Assembly: GCF_008932115.1 (NCBI RefSeq)
Contig: NZ_CP044543.1
Span: forward strand, 3,106,501-3,170,500
Direction: 5' to 3'
Length of the DNA: 64,000 nucleotides
DNA from: Bradyrhizobium betae
Lineage (GTDB): Bacteria > Pseudomonadota > Alphaproteobacteria > Rhizobiales > Xanthobacteraceae
Numbering within the stretch: position 1 is the first letter of the stretch; the number at the start of each line of letters is the position of its first letter. The translations under genes and the position numbers were made by a program. This document shows positions 1 through 8,168 of this stretch, piece by piece. The notes beneath the pieces are model-generated. The model had not been told where the DNA came from. It saw only the letters and a program-made list of their open reading frames with translations, and did no database searches.

Positions 1-2016
1 GTCGATGCGCTGCGCGATCGCGGCGACGGATTCCAGATCACGCTGACGACGGCGCATGGTCACACGCTGGAGGCCATCGGCCGCGCCATCGGCGGCCAGG
101 CCATTGTCAGGATTCGCGAACTCTCGGGCCTGCGCCGCGAACTGGCCGAAACCAATCTGCGCTACAAGGCGCTCTCCGACGAGACCGAGATGCTGCGCGG
201 CTTCGCCGCCGCCGCGCCATGGCCGATCTGGGGCAAGGCCGAGAACGGCGCGCTCACTTTCGCCAATCCGGCCTATGTCCGCGCAACGGAGGCGACCAGC
301 GTCGGGGACGCCCAGGAGCGCAAGCTCGAGCTGCTCGACAGTGCCGACCGCACCGCCATGGACCGCGGCCTGAAAGAGGCCGCCAGCTTCACCTCCCGGC
401 TGCCCATCGTGATCGGCGGCGAGCGGCGTATCTACGACGTCCGCGCGGTCAATGTCGGCAGCAGCAGTGTTGGCGTCGCGATCGACGCCAGCGAGGCGGA
501 TGCGCTGAGCTCGGCCCTGGTGCGGATGGCGGAGGCGCATCGCCGCACGCTCGACCAGCTCTCCTCGGGCGTCGCCGTGTTCGACGGCCAGCGCCGGCTC
601 GCCTTCTACAACGATTCCTACCGGCGGCTGTGGGACCTCGACCGCACCTTCCTCGACGCCAATCCTGACGATTCCAGCGTGCTCGACCAGCTCCGCGCCG
701 CACGGAAACTGCCGGAGCAGCCGGACTTCCGTGCCTGGAAGGCAAAATTGCACGAGGCCTATCGTGCCGTGGAGGCCGCCAAGGACACCTGGTACCTGCC
801 CGACGGCCGCGCGCTCTCCGTCGTCACCACGCCGAATCCGGAAGGCGGCGTCACCTATCTGTTCGACGACGTCACCGAGAGCCTCGAGCTCGCCCGCCGC
901 TTCGACGGCATGATCCGGGTCCAGCGCGAGACGCTCGACAGCCTCGCCGAGGGCGTCGCGGTGTTCGGCAGCAACGGCAAGGCCCAGCTGTTCAACCCGG
1001 CCTTCGTCCGGATGTGGAAGCTGTCCGCCGACGCCATGCGCGACGAGCCGCATATCCAGACCGTCGAAGGCTGGTGCCACCAGCTGTTCGACGACCCCGC
1101 GGTCTGGCGCCAGATCCGTGAGGCCGTCACCTCGATCGAGAGCCGCGCCGACATTCCCCTGAAACTGGAACGCAAGGACGGCAGCGTGCTCGACGGCATG
1201 ATCCGCCCGCTGCACGACGGCGCCACCATGCTGACGTTCCAGGACATCACTGACACCGAGAACGTCGAGCGTGCGCTGCGTGAGCGCAACGAGGCGCTGG
1301 AGGCCGCCGACCAGATGAAGGTGGATTTCGTCCACCACGTCTCCTACGAGCTGCGCTCGCCGCTCACCACCATCATCGGCTTCGCGCACTTCCTCAGCGA
1401 TCCCTCCACGGGGCCGCTGACGCCGAAGCAGGCCGAATATCTCGACTACGTCACCAAATCGACCAACGCGCTGCTGGCGCTGACCAACAACATCCTGGAC
1501 CTCGCCACCATCGACGCCGGCGCCATGAAGCTGGAACTCGGCCCGGTCGACGTCAGCAAGACCATCGAGCTGGCCGCCGAGGGCATCCAGGACCGGCTCG
1601 CCACCGACCGCATCCGTCTCAAGGTCGAGATCGCGCCCGATATCGGCAGCTTCATCGGCGATGAGAAGCGCGTGGTGCAGGTGCTCTATAACCTCCTCGC
1701 CAACGCCGTCGGGTTTTCTCCACAGGATTCCACCGTCGGCATCAGCGCGCGCCGCACCGAGGGCAGCGTGGTCTTCACCGTGACAGATTCCGGGCCTGGA
1801 ATACCTGCCGACATGAAGGACAAGGTGTTCAACTGGTTCGAAAGCCGCTCGCAGGGGTCGCGTCACCGCGGCGCCGGGCTTGGCCTGTCGCTGGTGCGTT
1901 CCTTCGTCGAGCTGCATGGCGGCAAGGTGCGGGTGGATTCGATCGTCGGCCGGGGCACGCTCGTGATCTGCGATTTCCCGACCGACCAGGCGGCGCATCG
2001 CGACGCCGCCGAATGA
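1..2016 (+). CDS. divL: DivL-like tyrosine-box sensor kinase (5' partial)
   Basis: The reading frame is open to the first base, so the N-terminus is missing; 671 residues are visible. PAS-like segments fill roughly residues 60-410. A dimerisation/H-box region follows, then an HATPase domain with N box (LLANAV), G1 (DSGPGIP) and G2 (GAGLGLSLV). The H box reads VSYELRSPL, so the phospho-accepting His of ordinary kinases is Tyr (visible residue 449, codon 1345-1347). That is the hallmark of Caulobacter DivL, which regulates CckA in the CtrA cell-cycle pathway. The gene overlaps tsaE by 4 bases, suggesting co-translation. The kinase family is clear; the divL name rests on the Tyr box and the neighbouring tsaE. 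Confidence 0.85.
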   Translation, partial: VDALRDRGDGFQITLTTAHGHTLEAIGRAIGGQAIVRIRELSGLRRELAETNLRYKALSDETEMLRGFAAAAPWPIWGKAENGALTFANPAYVRATEATSVGDAQERKLELLDSADRTAMDRGLKEAASFTSRLPIVIGGERRIYDVRAVNVGSSSVGVAIDASEADALSSALVRMAEAHRRTLDQLSSGVAVFDGQRRLAFYNDSYRRLWDLDRTFLDANPDDSSVLDQLRAARKLPEQPDFRAWKAKLHEAYRAVEAAKDTWYLPDGRALSVVTTPNPEGGVTYLFDDVTESLELARRFDGMIRVQRETLDSLAEGVAVFGSNGKAQLFNPAFVRMWKLSADAMRDEPHIQTVEGWCHQLFDDPAVWRQIREAVTSIESRADIPLKLERKDGSVLDGMIRPLHDGATMLTFQDITDTENVERALRERNEALEAADQMKVDFVHHVSYELRSPLTTIIGFAHFLSDPSTGPLTPKQAEYLDYVTKSTNALLALTNNILDLATIDAGAMKLELGPVDVSKTIELAAEGIQDRLATDRIRLKVEIAPDIGSFIGDEKRVVQVLYNLLANAVGFSPQDSTVGISARRTEGSVVFTVTDSGPGIPADMKDKVFNWFESRSQGSRHRGAGLGLSLVRSFVELHGGKVRVDSIVGRGTLVICDFPTDQAAHRDAAE

Positions 2017-3539
2017 CTGCGTCCACCACATTCTCCGTCGCGCTTCCCAATGAGACGGCGACTGCGCAACTGATGGCCGACCTCGCGCTGCTGGTCGGTC
2101 CCGGCGATGTCATCACGCTCACCGGCGATCTCGGCGCCGGCAAGACTGCGGCCGCCCGCAGCCTGATCCGCTACCTCGCCGGCGACGAGGAACTGGAAGT
2201 GCCGAGCCCGACCTTCACTCTGGTGCAGGGCTACGAGCTGCCGCCATTTCCGGTGATGCATGCCGACCTCTATCGCATCGAGGACGAGAACGAACTCGAG
2301 GAGATCGGGCTGTCGCCGCTCCCCGATGCCACGCTGGTGCTGATCGAATGGCCGGAGCGCGCGCCGTCGGCGATGCCTGGGGATCGCATCGACATCACGC
2401 TGACGCACCGGCCGGCGCTGGGCCCGAACGCGCGCGCCGCCGAGATCACCGGTTACGGCAAGAGCGCCGCCGTCGTTGCGCGGCTGCAGGCGTTGCGCGA
2501 CTTCCTCGATAGGTCCGGCTATATCGACGCAGGCCGCAAGCGCATGGCCGGCGACGCCTCGACCCGCTCCTATGCGCGACTGCTGCGCGATGACGGCGTC
2601 GTCATCCTCATGAACTTTCCGCAGCGCCCGGACGGCGCCGCGCTCTACAACGGAAAATCCTACAGCGCCGCTGTGCATCTCGCCGAGAACATCAGGCCGT
2701 TCGTCGCGATCGACGAGGGCCTGCGCGCGCAGGGACTCTCGGCGCCTCAGATCCATCATTTCGATCTCGACCACGGCTTTCTGATCAGCGAGGACTTTGG
2801 CAGCGAGGGCGTGATCGAAGGCGATCCGCCGCGGCCGATCGTAGACCGCTATGAAGCCGCGACCGATGTGCTCGCGATGCTGCACGGCAAGACGTTGCCG
2901 GAGATGCTGCCGCTGAACGGGCAGGCCTACGACATTCCCGTCTTCGACATCGAAGCACTTTTGATCGAGATCGGATTGATGCCGGAATGGTATCTGCCCG
3001 ATCGCAACGCGCCGCTGAGCGACGACAAGCGCGACGAATTCTTCGCGATGTGGCGCGAGCTGTTGAAGAAGCCGCTGGCCGCGCCGAAGACGTGGATCAT
3101 CCGCGACTATCACTCGCCAAATCTGATCTGGCTTGCGGACCGTATCGGCATCGCCCGCGTCGGCTTGATCGACTTCCAGGACACCGTGCTGGGGCCGCAC
3201 TCCTACGACGTGGTGTCGCTGCTCCAGGACGCCCGCATCGACGTGCCCGAGGCGCTCGAGCTGACGCTGCTGTCGCGGTACATCAAGGCGCGGCGCGCCG
3301 ATGATGCGAGCTTCGATCCGGCCGGCTTTGCCGAGCTCTACGCCATCATGTCGGCGCAGCGGAACACCCGCTTGCTCGGCACCTTCGCCCGGCTCAACCG
3401 CCGCGACGGTAAGCCGCATTATCTGCGCCACCAGCCGCGGATCTGGACCTATCTCCAGCGTTCGCTGGCGCATCCTGCGCTCAGCCCTTTGCGCGACTGG
3501 TATCTCGCCAACGTTCCACCGCCCCGGTCCGGAACCTGA
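2013..3539 (+). CDS. tsaE: TsaE-AmgK fusion: t6A ATPase / aminosugar kinase
   Basis: 508 aa with two domains. Residues 1-150 are TsaE, the ATPase needed for threonylcarbamoyl-adenosine-37 formation on tRNAs, with Walker A GDLGAGKT and the typical PSPTFTLV segment. Residues 165-508 are an aminoglycoside-phosphotransferase-fold kinase of the AmgK type (GDASTRSYARL; catalytic IRDYHSPN; metal-binding IDFQD). AmgK phosphorylates N-acetylmuramate/GlcNAc at the anomeric position in peptidoglycan recycling. The MurU-like nucleotidyltransferase that would use its product lies two genes downstream, which supports this reading. ATG overlaps the divL stop (ATGA). The fusion is seen directly; the kinase substrate is inferred. 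Confidence 0.9.
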   Translation: MTASTTFSVALPNETATAQLMADLALLVGPGDVITLTGDLGAGKTAAARSLIRYLAGDEELEVPSPTFTLVQGYELPPFPVMHADLYRIEDENELEEIGLSPLPDATLVLIEWPERAPSAMPGDRIDITLTHRPALGPNARAAEITGYGKSAAVVARLQALRDFLDRSGYIDAGRKRMAGDASTRSYARLLRDDGVVILMNFPQRPDGAALYNGKSYSAAVHLAENIRPFVAIDEGLRAQGLSAPQIHHFDLDHGFLISEDFGSEGVIEGDPPRPIVDRYEAATDVLAMLHGKTLPEMLPLNGQAYDIPVFDIEALLIEIGLMPEWYLPDRNAPLSDDKRDEFFAMWRELLKKPLAAPKTWIIRDYHSPNLIWLADRIGIARVGLIDFQDTVLGPHSYDVVSLLQDARIDVPEALELTLLSRYIKARRADDASFDPAGFAELYAIMSAQRNTRLLGTFARLNRRDGKPHYLRHQPRIWTYLQRSLAHPALSPLRDWYLANVPPPRSGT

Positions 3540-3615
3540 TTTACCGGCTGTTAGCCATCCCATCGGTATCATCGCCCGAACGCAGCCGGATAAATACGGG
3601 GCTGGAGCAAGGCAG

Positions 3616-3933
3616 ATGGCGGTCAAGACGGACCAGCGCGGGAACAGCAGGGTTGTTTTCGAACGTGGGATTGCGGCCCAGATGATGGGGATCGACGGCA
3701 CCTGGCGACGCGACTGCACCATGGAGGACGTCTCCGAGACCGGCGCCAAGCTGACGATCGACGGCTCCGTCGAAGGCCTCCATCTGAAGGAATTCTTTCT
3801 CGTGCTGTCGTCCACCGGGCTCGCGTACCGGCGCTGCGAGCTGGCCTGGGTCAATGGCGACCAGATCGGCGTCAATTTCCTGAAGGTCGGCGACAGGAAG
3901 AAAAAGGCGCGTTCCACATCGGTCGGGGCGTAA
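3616..3933 (+). CDS. PilZ domain protein
   Basis: A 105-aa single-domain PilZ protein. Near the start it has RxxxR (R8-G-N-S-R12), and further in a DxSxxG motif (DVSETG); together these are the c-di-GMP contact motifs of the family. The ATG at 3616 is chosen because the longer in-frame ORF reads back into the upstream kinase gene and because the PilZ fold begins right here. It sits between the AmgK domain and murU on the same strand, so it may be co-transcribed with them. Its target is unknown; a link between c-di-GMP and wall recycling is speculation from position only. Confidence 0.85.
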   Translation: MAVKTDQRGNSRVVFERGIAAQMMGIDGTWRRDCTMEDVSETGAKLTIDGSVEGLHLKEFFLVLSSTGLAYRRCELAWVNGDQIGVNFLKVGDRKKKARSTSVGA

Positions 3934-4072
3934 CGGCAACACCCGTCGTACAACCGTCACGGCAGCTGGCTATGGCGGTTAAGACGCGGTGCGGCCAGAT
4001 GAGGCCCGTGCTAGGATTGCCGCGAATACGAATTTCAGGAATCTGACAGAGACGAGTCCAGGAAAGCGAAGG

Positions 4073-4795
4073 ATGTCCGTCAAACCGACCAAAGCCATGG
4101 TGCTCGCCGCGGGGTTCGGCCTGCGTATGCGTCCGTTGACGGAGAAGATGCCCAAGCCCCTGGTGCCCGTGGCCGGCCAGCCGCTGCTCGACCATGTGCT
4201 CGACAAGCTCGGCGAGGCCGGTGTGACCGAGGCCGTCGTCAACGTGCACTATTTGCCGGACCAGATCATCAATCACGTCGCGTCCCGCCAGCATCCGCGC
4301 GTCACCATCTCCGACGAGCGCGACCAGGTGCTCGGCACCGGCGGCGGCGTGGTCAAGGCATTGCCGCTGCTCGGCGACGCGCCGTTCTTCCACGTCAATT
4401 CCGACACGCTGTGGATCGACGGCGTGCGCTCCAATCTGGCGCGGCTTGCGGAAAACTTCGACCCCGCGCGGATGGACATCCTGCTGCTGATGGCGCCGAC
4501 CGCGACCAGCATCGGCTATAGCGGCCGCGGCGATTACGGCATGCTGCCCGACGGCGCCCTGCGCAAGCGCAAGGAAAAGGAGGTCGTTCCGTTCGTCTAT
4601 GCGGGCGCGGCGATCCTGTCCCCGTCGATCTTCGCCGATGCGCCGCAGGGCGAATTCTCGCTGACCAGAATGTTCGACCGCGCGAACGAGCAGGACCGGC
4701 TGTTCGGCCTGCGCCTCGACGGGGTCTGGATGCATGTCGGGACGCCCGATGCGGTGCACGCGGCGGAAGAAGCGTTTCTGGAGAGCGTGGCGTAA
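4073..4795 (+). CDS. murU: MurU-type N-acetylmuramate-1-P uridylyltransferase
   Basis: 240 aa, sugar nucleotidyltransferase fold. The N-terminus carries the NTP-binding signature LAAGFGLRMRPLTEKMPKPL, and later there is a GTGGGV stretch. MurU converts MurNAc-1-P to UDP-MurNAc, feeding recycled wall sugar back into synthesis and bypassing the fosfomycin-sensitive MurA step. The start at 4073 follows an AGGAAAGCGAAGG purine tract; an upstream in-frame ATG (3989) lacks a ribosome site. The AmgK domain upstream supplies the matching kinase. A related specificity (mannose-1-P guanylyltransferase-like) cannot be excluded from sequence alone. Confidence 0.8.
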   Translation: MSVKPTKAMVLAAGFGLRMRPLTEKMPKPLVPVAGQPLLDHVLDKLGEAGVTEAVVNVHYLPDQIINHVASRQHPRVTISDERDQVLGTGGGVVKALPLLGDAPFFHVNSDTLWIDGVRSNLARLAENFDPARMDILLLMAPTATSIGYSGRGDYGMLPDGALRKRKEKEVVPFVYAGAAILSPSIFADAPQGEFSLTRMFDRANEQDRLFGLRLDGVWMHVGTPDAVHAAEEAFLESVA

Positions 4796-4816
4796 GCCGC
4801 CCGCCACTCGCACCGC

Positions 4817-4919
4817 TGTCATGCCCCGCGAAGGCGGGGCATCCAGTACGCCGCGGCTTCTCGGCCAGGACTTTACCGCCTGTGGAATACTGGATCATCC
4901 GCCTTCGCGGATGATGACA
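4817..4919. repeat. REP-like palindromic repeat, copy 1
   Basis: A 103-bp element made of an outer inverted pair (TGTCATGCCCC...) and a second palindrome (GATCATCCGCCTTCGCGGATGATG). A near-identical 103-bp copy is at 58628-58730, 54 kb away. It fills the murU-addB gap and contains no plausible gene. Confidence 0.8.
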
Positions 4920-5021
4920 CCTGTCCCTGCCCGACGAACAGCGGGGATGATCTCCCCTCCACCCATATCCATTTGAGTCCGCCTCCCTATATTGGCGCCT
5001 GATCCTTCGAATCAGGCAGCC

Positions 5022-8000
5022 ATGCGCGTTTTCAGCGTTCCCCTCTCAGTTCCGTTCCTGCGCACGGTCGTCACGGCCCTGCTCGACGGCCGGCTGGTCG
5101 ACGGATTCGAGGCGCGCAAGGAGCCGGCGCGGCTGGCCGATGCCACGCTGTACCTGCCGACACGACGCGCCATGCGCGTCGTCCGCGAGATCTTCCTCGA
5201 CGAGATGGAGGCCGATGCCGTGGTGCTGCCGCGCATCGTCGCGCTCGGCGACATCGACGAGGACGAGCTGGCTTTCGCCGACGAAGGCGAGCAGTTTTCC
5301 GGCGCAACGCCGCTCGACATTCCGCCGCGGCTCGGCGAGCTCGAACGGCGGTTGACGCTGGCGCAGCTCGTCGCCGCCTGGGCCAAGGGCCCGGTGTTGT
5401 CGCCGCTGGTGGTCGGCGGCCCGGCCTCGACGCTGGCGCTGGCCGGCGACCTCGCGCGCCTGATCGACGACATGGTCACGCGCGGCGTCGACTGGAGCGC
5501 GCTCGACGGCCTCGTGCCTGATATGCTCGACCGCTACTGGCAGCATTCGCTCGAATTCCTGCGCATCGCGCGCATCGCCTGGCCCGGCCACCTCGCAGAG
5601 ATCAACCGGATCGAGCCTGCGGCGCGGCGCGATCTCCTGATCGCGGCGGAGGCCAACCGGCTGACTACGCATCCCCGTGGCCCCGTGATCGCGGCCGGAT
5701 CAACCGGCTCGATGCCGGCCACCGCAAAATTCCTGCATGCGGTCGCCTCGCTGCCGCACGGCGCCGTCGTGCTGCCGGGCCTCGACACCGATCTCGACGA
5801 CGACGCCTGGCGGACTATCGGCGGCGTGCGCGACTCACTCGGAAAATTCGTCGAGCATCCGGCCTCGAACCATCCGCAATATGCCTTGCATGCGCTGCTG
5901 GATCGTTTTGGCATCAAGCGCGGCGACGTCGAGATCCTCCAGTCGCCCGCGGACGGCGGCCGCGACCTGCTGGCCTCGGAATCGATGCGGCCGTCCACGA
6001 GGACGGAGGTCTGGTACGACCGGCTCAAGCAGCCGGATGTCGCCGCCAGGATCGCCGGCGGCATGACAGATCTCGCCGTCGTCGAAGCCCCCAATCCTGA
6101 AATGGAAGCACTCGCAATCGCCATTGCGATGCGCGAGGCGCGGCATCTCGAAAAATCGGCGGCGCTGGTAACGCCGGACCGCGCGCTGGCGCGGCGGGTG
6201 ATGGCGGCGCTGACTCGATGGGATCTCGCCTTCGACGATTCCGGCGGCGACGTGCTGATGGAAACGTCTGCCGGAACCTTCGCACGTCTGGCGGCGGAGG
6301 CGGCGACCAAGGGCCTGGAGCCGCCGACGCTGCTGGCGATGCTGAAGCATCCGCTGTGCCGGCTCGGCCGCGCGCCCGGCGCGTGGAAGACGGCGATCGA
6401 AGGGTTGGAGCTCGCGCTCCTGCGCGGGACGCGGCCACCCGCTGGCACGGCCGGCCTGCTGCGGGAATTCAACCGCTTCCGCGAGGAGCTTGCGAAGCTC
6501 GAGCGCAAGGAGGTCTCCTCACTCCATCACGCCGAGCCGCGCGCGCGTCTCAAGGCGCCGGACATCGAGCGGATCCAGGCGCTGATCGATATCCTGCAAA
6601 AGGTGCTGGCACCGATCGAGAGCCTGGCATCATCAAAACCGTATGACTTCGCCGAACTCGCGCATCGGCATCGCGAGATCCTGATCGAGCTGTCGCGCGA
6701 CGAGCAGGGTATCCCGCTGGCCTTCGAGGAGCGCGAAGGCCTCGCGCTCGCCGGCGCCTTCGACGATCTGCTGCGCGGCGGCACGACCAGCGGGCTGATG
6801 GTGCAGTTGGCCGACTATCCCGAACTGTTCCAGACAGCCTTCGGCGACCGCGCCGTGCGGCGGCGTGACAAGCCCGGCGCGCGGCTGCAGATCTACGGCC
6901 CGCTGGAATCGCGCCTGATGCAAGCCGATCGCATCATCGTCGGCGGCCTGATTGAAGGCGTCTGGCCGCCGGCGCCGCGCATCGATCCCTGGCTCAGCCG
7001 ACCGATGCGGCACGAGCTCGGCCTCGACCTGCCGGAGCGCCGCATCGGCCTTTCCGCCCACGATTTCGCGCAGCTGCTCGGCGGCGGCGAAGTCATTCTC
7101 ACCCACTCCGCCAAGGCCGGCGGCGCACCGGCGGTGGCCTCGCGCTTCCTGCACCGGCTCGAGGCCGTCGCGGGCGAGGAGCATTGGAAAGCGGCCATTC
7201 GCGCCGGCGAAAAATACGTGAAATTCGCCGAAGCGCTCGACCAGCCCGAGGAGGTCGAACCGGTCAAGCAGCCCGAGCCGCGACCACCGCGCGCGACACG
7301 GCCGATGAGAATGTCGGTGACCGAAATAGAAGACTGGTTGCGCGATCCCTACACCATCTACGCCAAACGCATCCTGAAGCTCGCCGCGCTCGATCCCGTC
7401 GACATGCCGTTGTCGGCCGCCGACCGCGGCTCGGCGATTCACGATGCGCTCGGCGAGTTCACGGAAACCCATTCCACGCATCTGCCCGCCGATCCCGCCC
7501 GCGTGCTGCGCGCGATCGGCGAGAAGTATTTCGCGCCGCTGATGGAGCGGCCCGAGGCGAAAGCGCTGTGGTGGCCGCGCTTCCAGCGCATCGCGCGCTG
7601 GTTCGGCGAATGGGAGACGGTGCGGCGCGAGGCGATCGAGACGATCACGGCGGAGACCCAGGGCAGGATTTCGATCGGGCTCGACAACGAGCGCAGCTTC
7701 ATTCTCACTGCACGCGCCGATCGCATCGAACGGCGTCGGGGCGGAGGCTATGCCATCCTCGACTACAAGACCGGACAGCCGCCGACCGGCAAGCAGGTCC
7801 GCATGGGCCTGTCACCGCAGCTCACGCTGGAAGCCGCGATCCTGCGCGAGGGCGGTTTTCCCGATATCGATGCCGGCTCCTCGGTGAGCCAGCTGGTCTA
7901 TGTCCGCCTGAGCGGCAACAATCCGCCGGGCGAAGAACGCATCCTCGAGCTGAAGTTCAAGCAGAGCGACGAGCCGCAGCCGCCGGACACCGCCGCCGCG

Positions 8001-8168
8001 GAGGCGAGGGCCAAGCTGGAGGTACTGATCCGCGCCTTCGACGACGAGAACCAGCCCTACACCTCGCTGAACCTGCCGATGTGGACCAACCGCTACGGCA
8101 CCTATGACGATCTCGCCCGGATCAAGGAATGGTCCGCGGCCGGCGGTTTGGGAATCGAGGAATGGTGA
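5022..8168 (+). CDS. addB: AddB, double-strand break repair nuclease subunit
   Basis: 1048 aa, alphaproteobacterial AddB. It partners AddA in processing double-strand DNA ends for RecA recombination. The C-terminal quarter has the PD-(D/E)xK nuclease core: IHDALGEF around residue 810 and ILDYKTGQ around residue 915, then QLTLEAAIL. The middle region is a degenerate SF1 helicase fold. ATG 5022 (MRVFSVPL) is preferred over the TTG ten codons upstream. The end overlaps addA by 7 bases, so the two subunits are probably translationally coupled. Confidence 0.93.
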   Translation: MRVFSVPLSVPFLRTVVTALLDGRLVDGFEARKEPARLADATLYLPTRRAMRVVREIFLDEMEADAVVLPRIVALGDIDEDELAFADEGEQFSGATPLDIPPRLGELERRLTLAQLVAAWAKGPVLSPLVVGGPASTLALAGDLARLIDDMVTRGVDWSALDGLVPDMLDRYWQHSLEFLRIARIAWPGHLAEINRIEPAARRDLLIAAEANRLTTHPRGPVIAAGSTGSMPATAKFLHAVASLPHGAVVLPGLDTDLDDDAWRTIGGVRDSLGKFVEHPASNHPQYALHALLDRFGIKRGDVEILQSPADGGRDLLASESMRPSTRTEVWYDRLKQPDVAARIAGGMTDLAVVEAPNPEMEALAIAIAMREARHLEKSAALVTPDRALARRVMAALTRWDLAFDDSGGDVLMETSAGTFARLAAEAATKGLEPPTLLAMLKHPLCRLGRAPGAWKTAIEGLELALLRGTRPPAGTAGLLREFNRFREELAKLERKEVSSLHHAEPRARLKAPDIERIQALIDILQKVLAPIESLASSKPYDFAELAHRHREILIELSRDEQGIPLAFEEREGLALAGAFDDLLRGGTTSGLMVQLADYPELFQTAFGDRAVRRRDKPGARLQIYGPLESRLMQADRIIVGGLIEGVWPPAPRIDPWLSRPMRHELGLDLPERRIGLSAHDFAQLLGGGEVILTHSAKAGGAPAVASRFLHRLEAVAGEEHWKAAIRAGEKYVKFAEALDQPEEVEPVKQPEPRPPRATRPMRMSVTEIEDWLRDPYTIYAKRILKLAALDPVDMPLSAADRGSAIHDALGEFTETHSTHLPADPARVLRAIGEKYFAPLMERPEAKALWWPRFQRIARWFGEWETVRREAIETITAETQGRISIGLDNERSFILTARADRIERRRGGGYAILDYKTGQPPTGKQVRMGLSPQLTLEAAILREGGFPDIDAGSSVSQLVYVRLSGNNPPGEERILELKFKQSDEPQPPDTAAAEARAKLEVLIRAFDDENQPYTSLNLPMWTNRYGTYDDLARIKEWSAAGGLGIEEW

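Noticed and set aside
1863..3953. Long minus-strand ORF (696 codons) opposite tsaE-amgK
   Set aside because: It is an antisense shadow produced by GC-rich codons; composition is Arg/Asp/His-rich with no family resemblance, and the plus strand holds clear genes.
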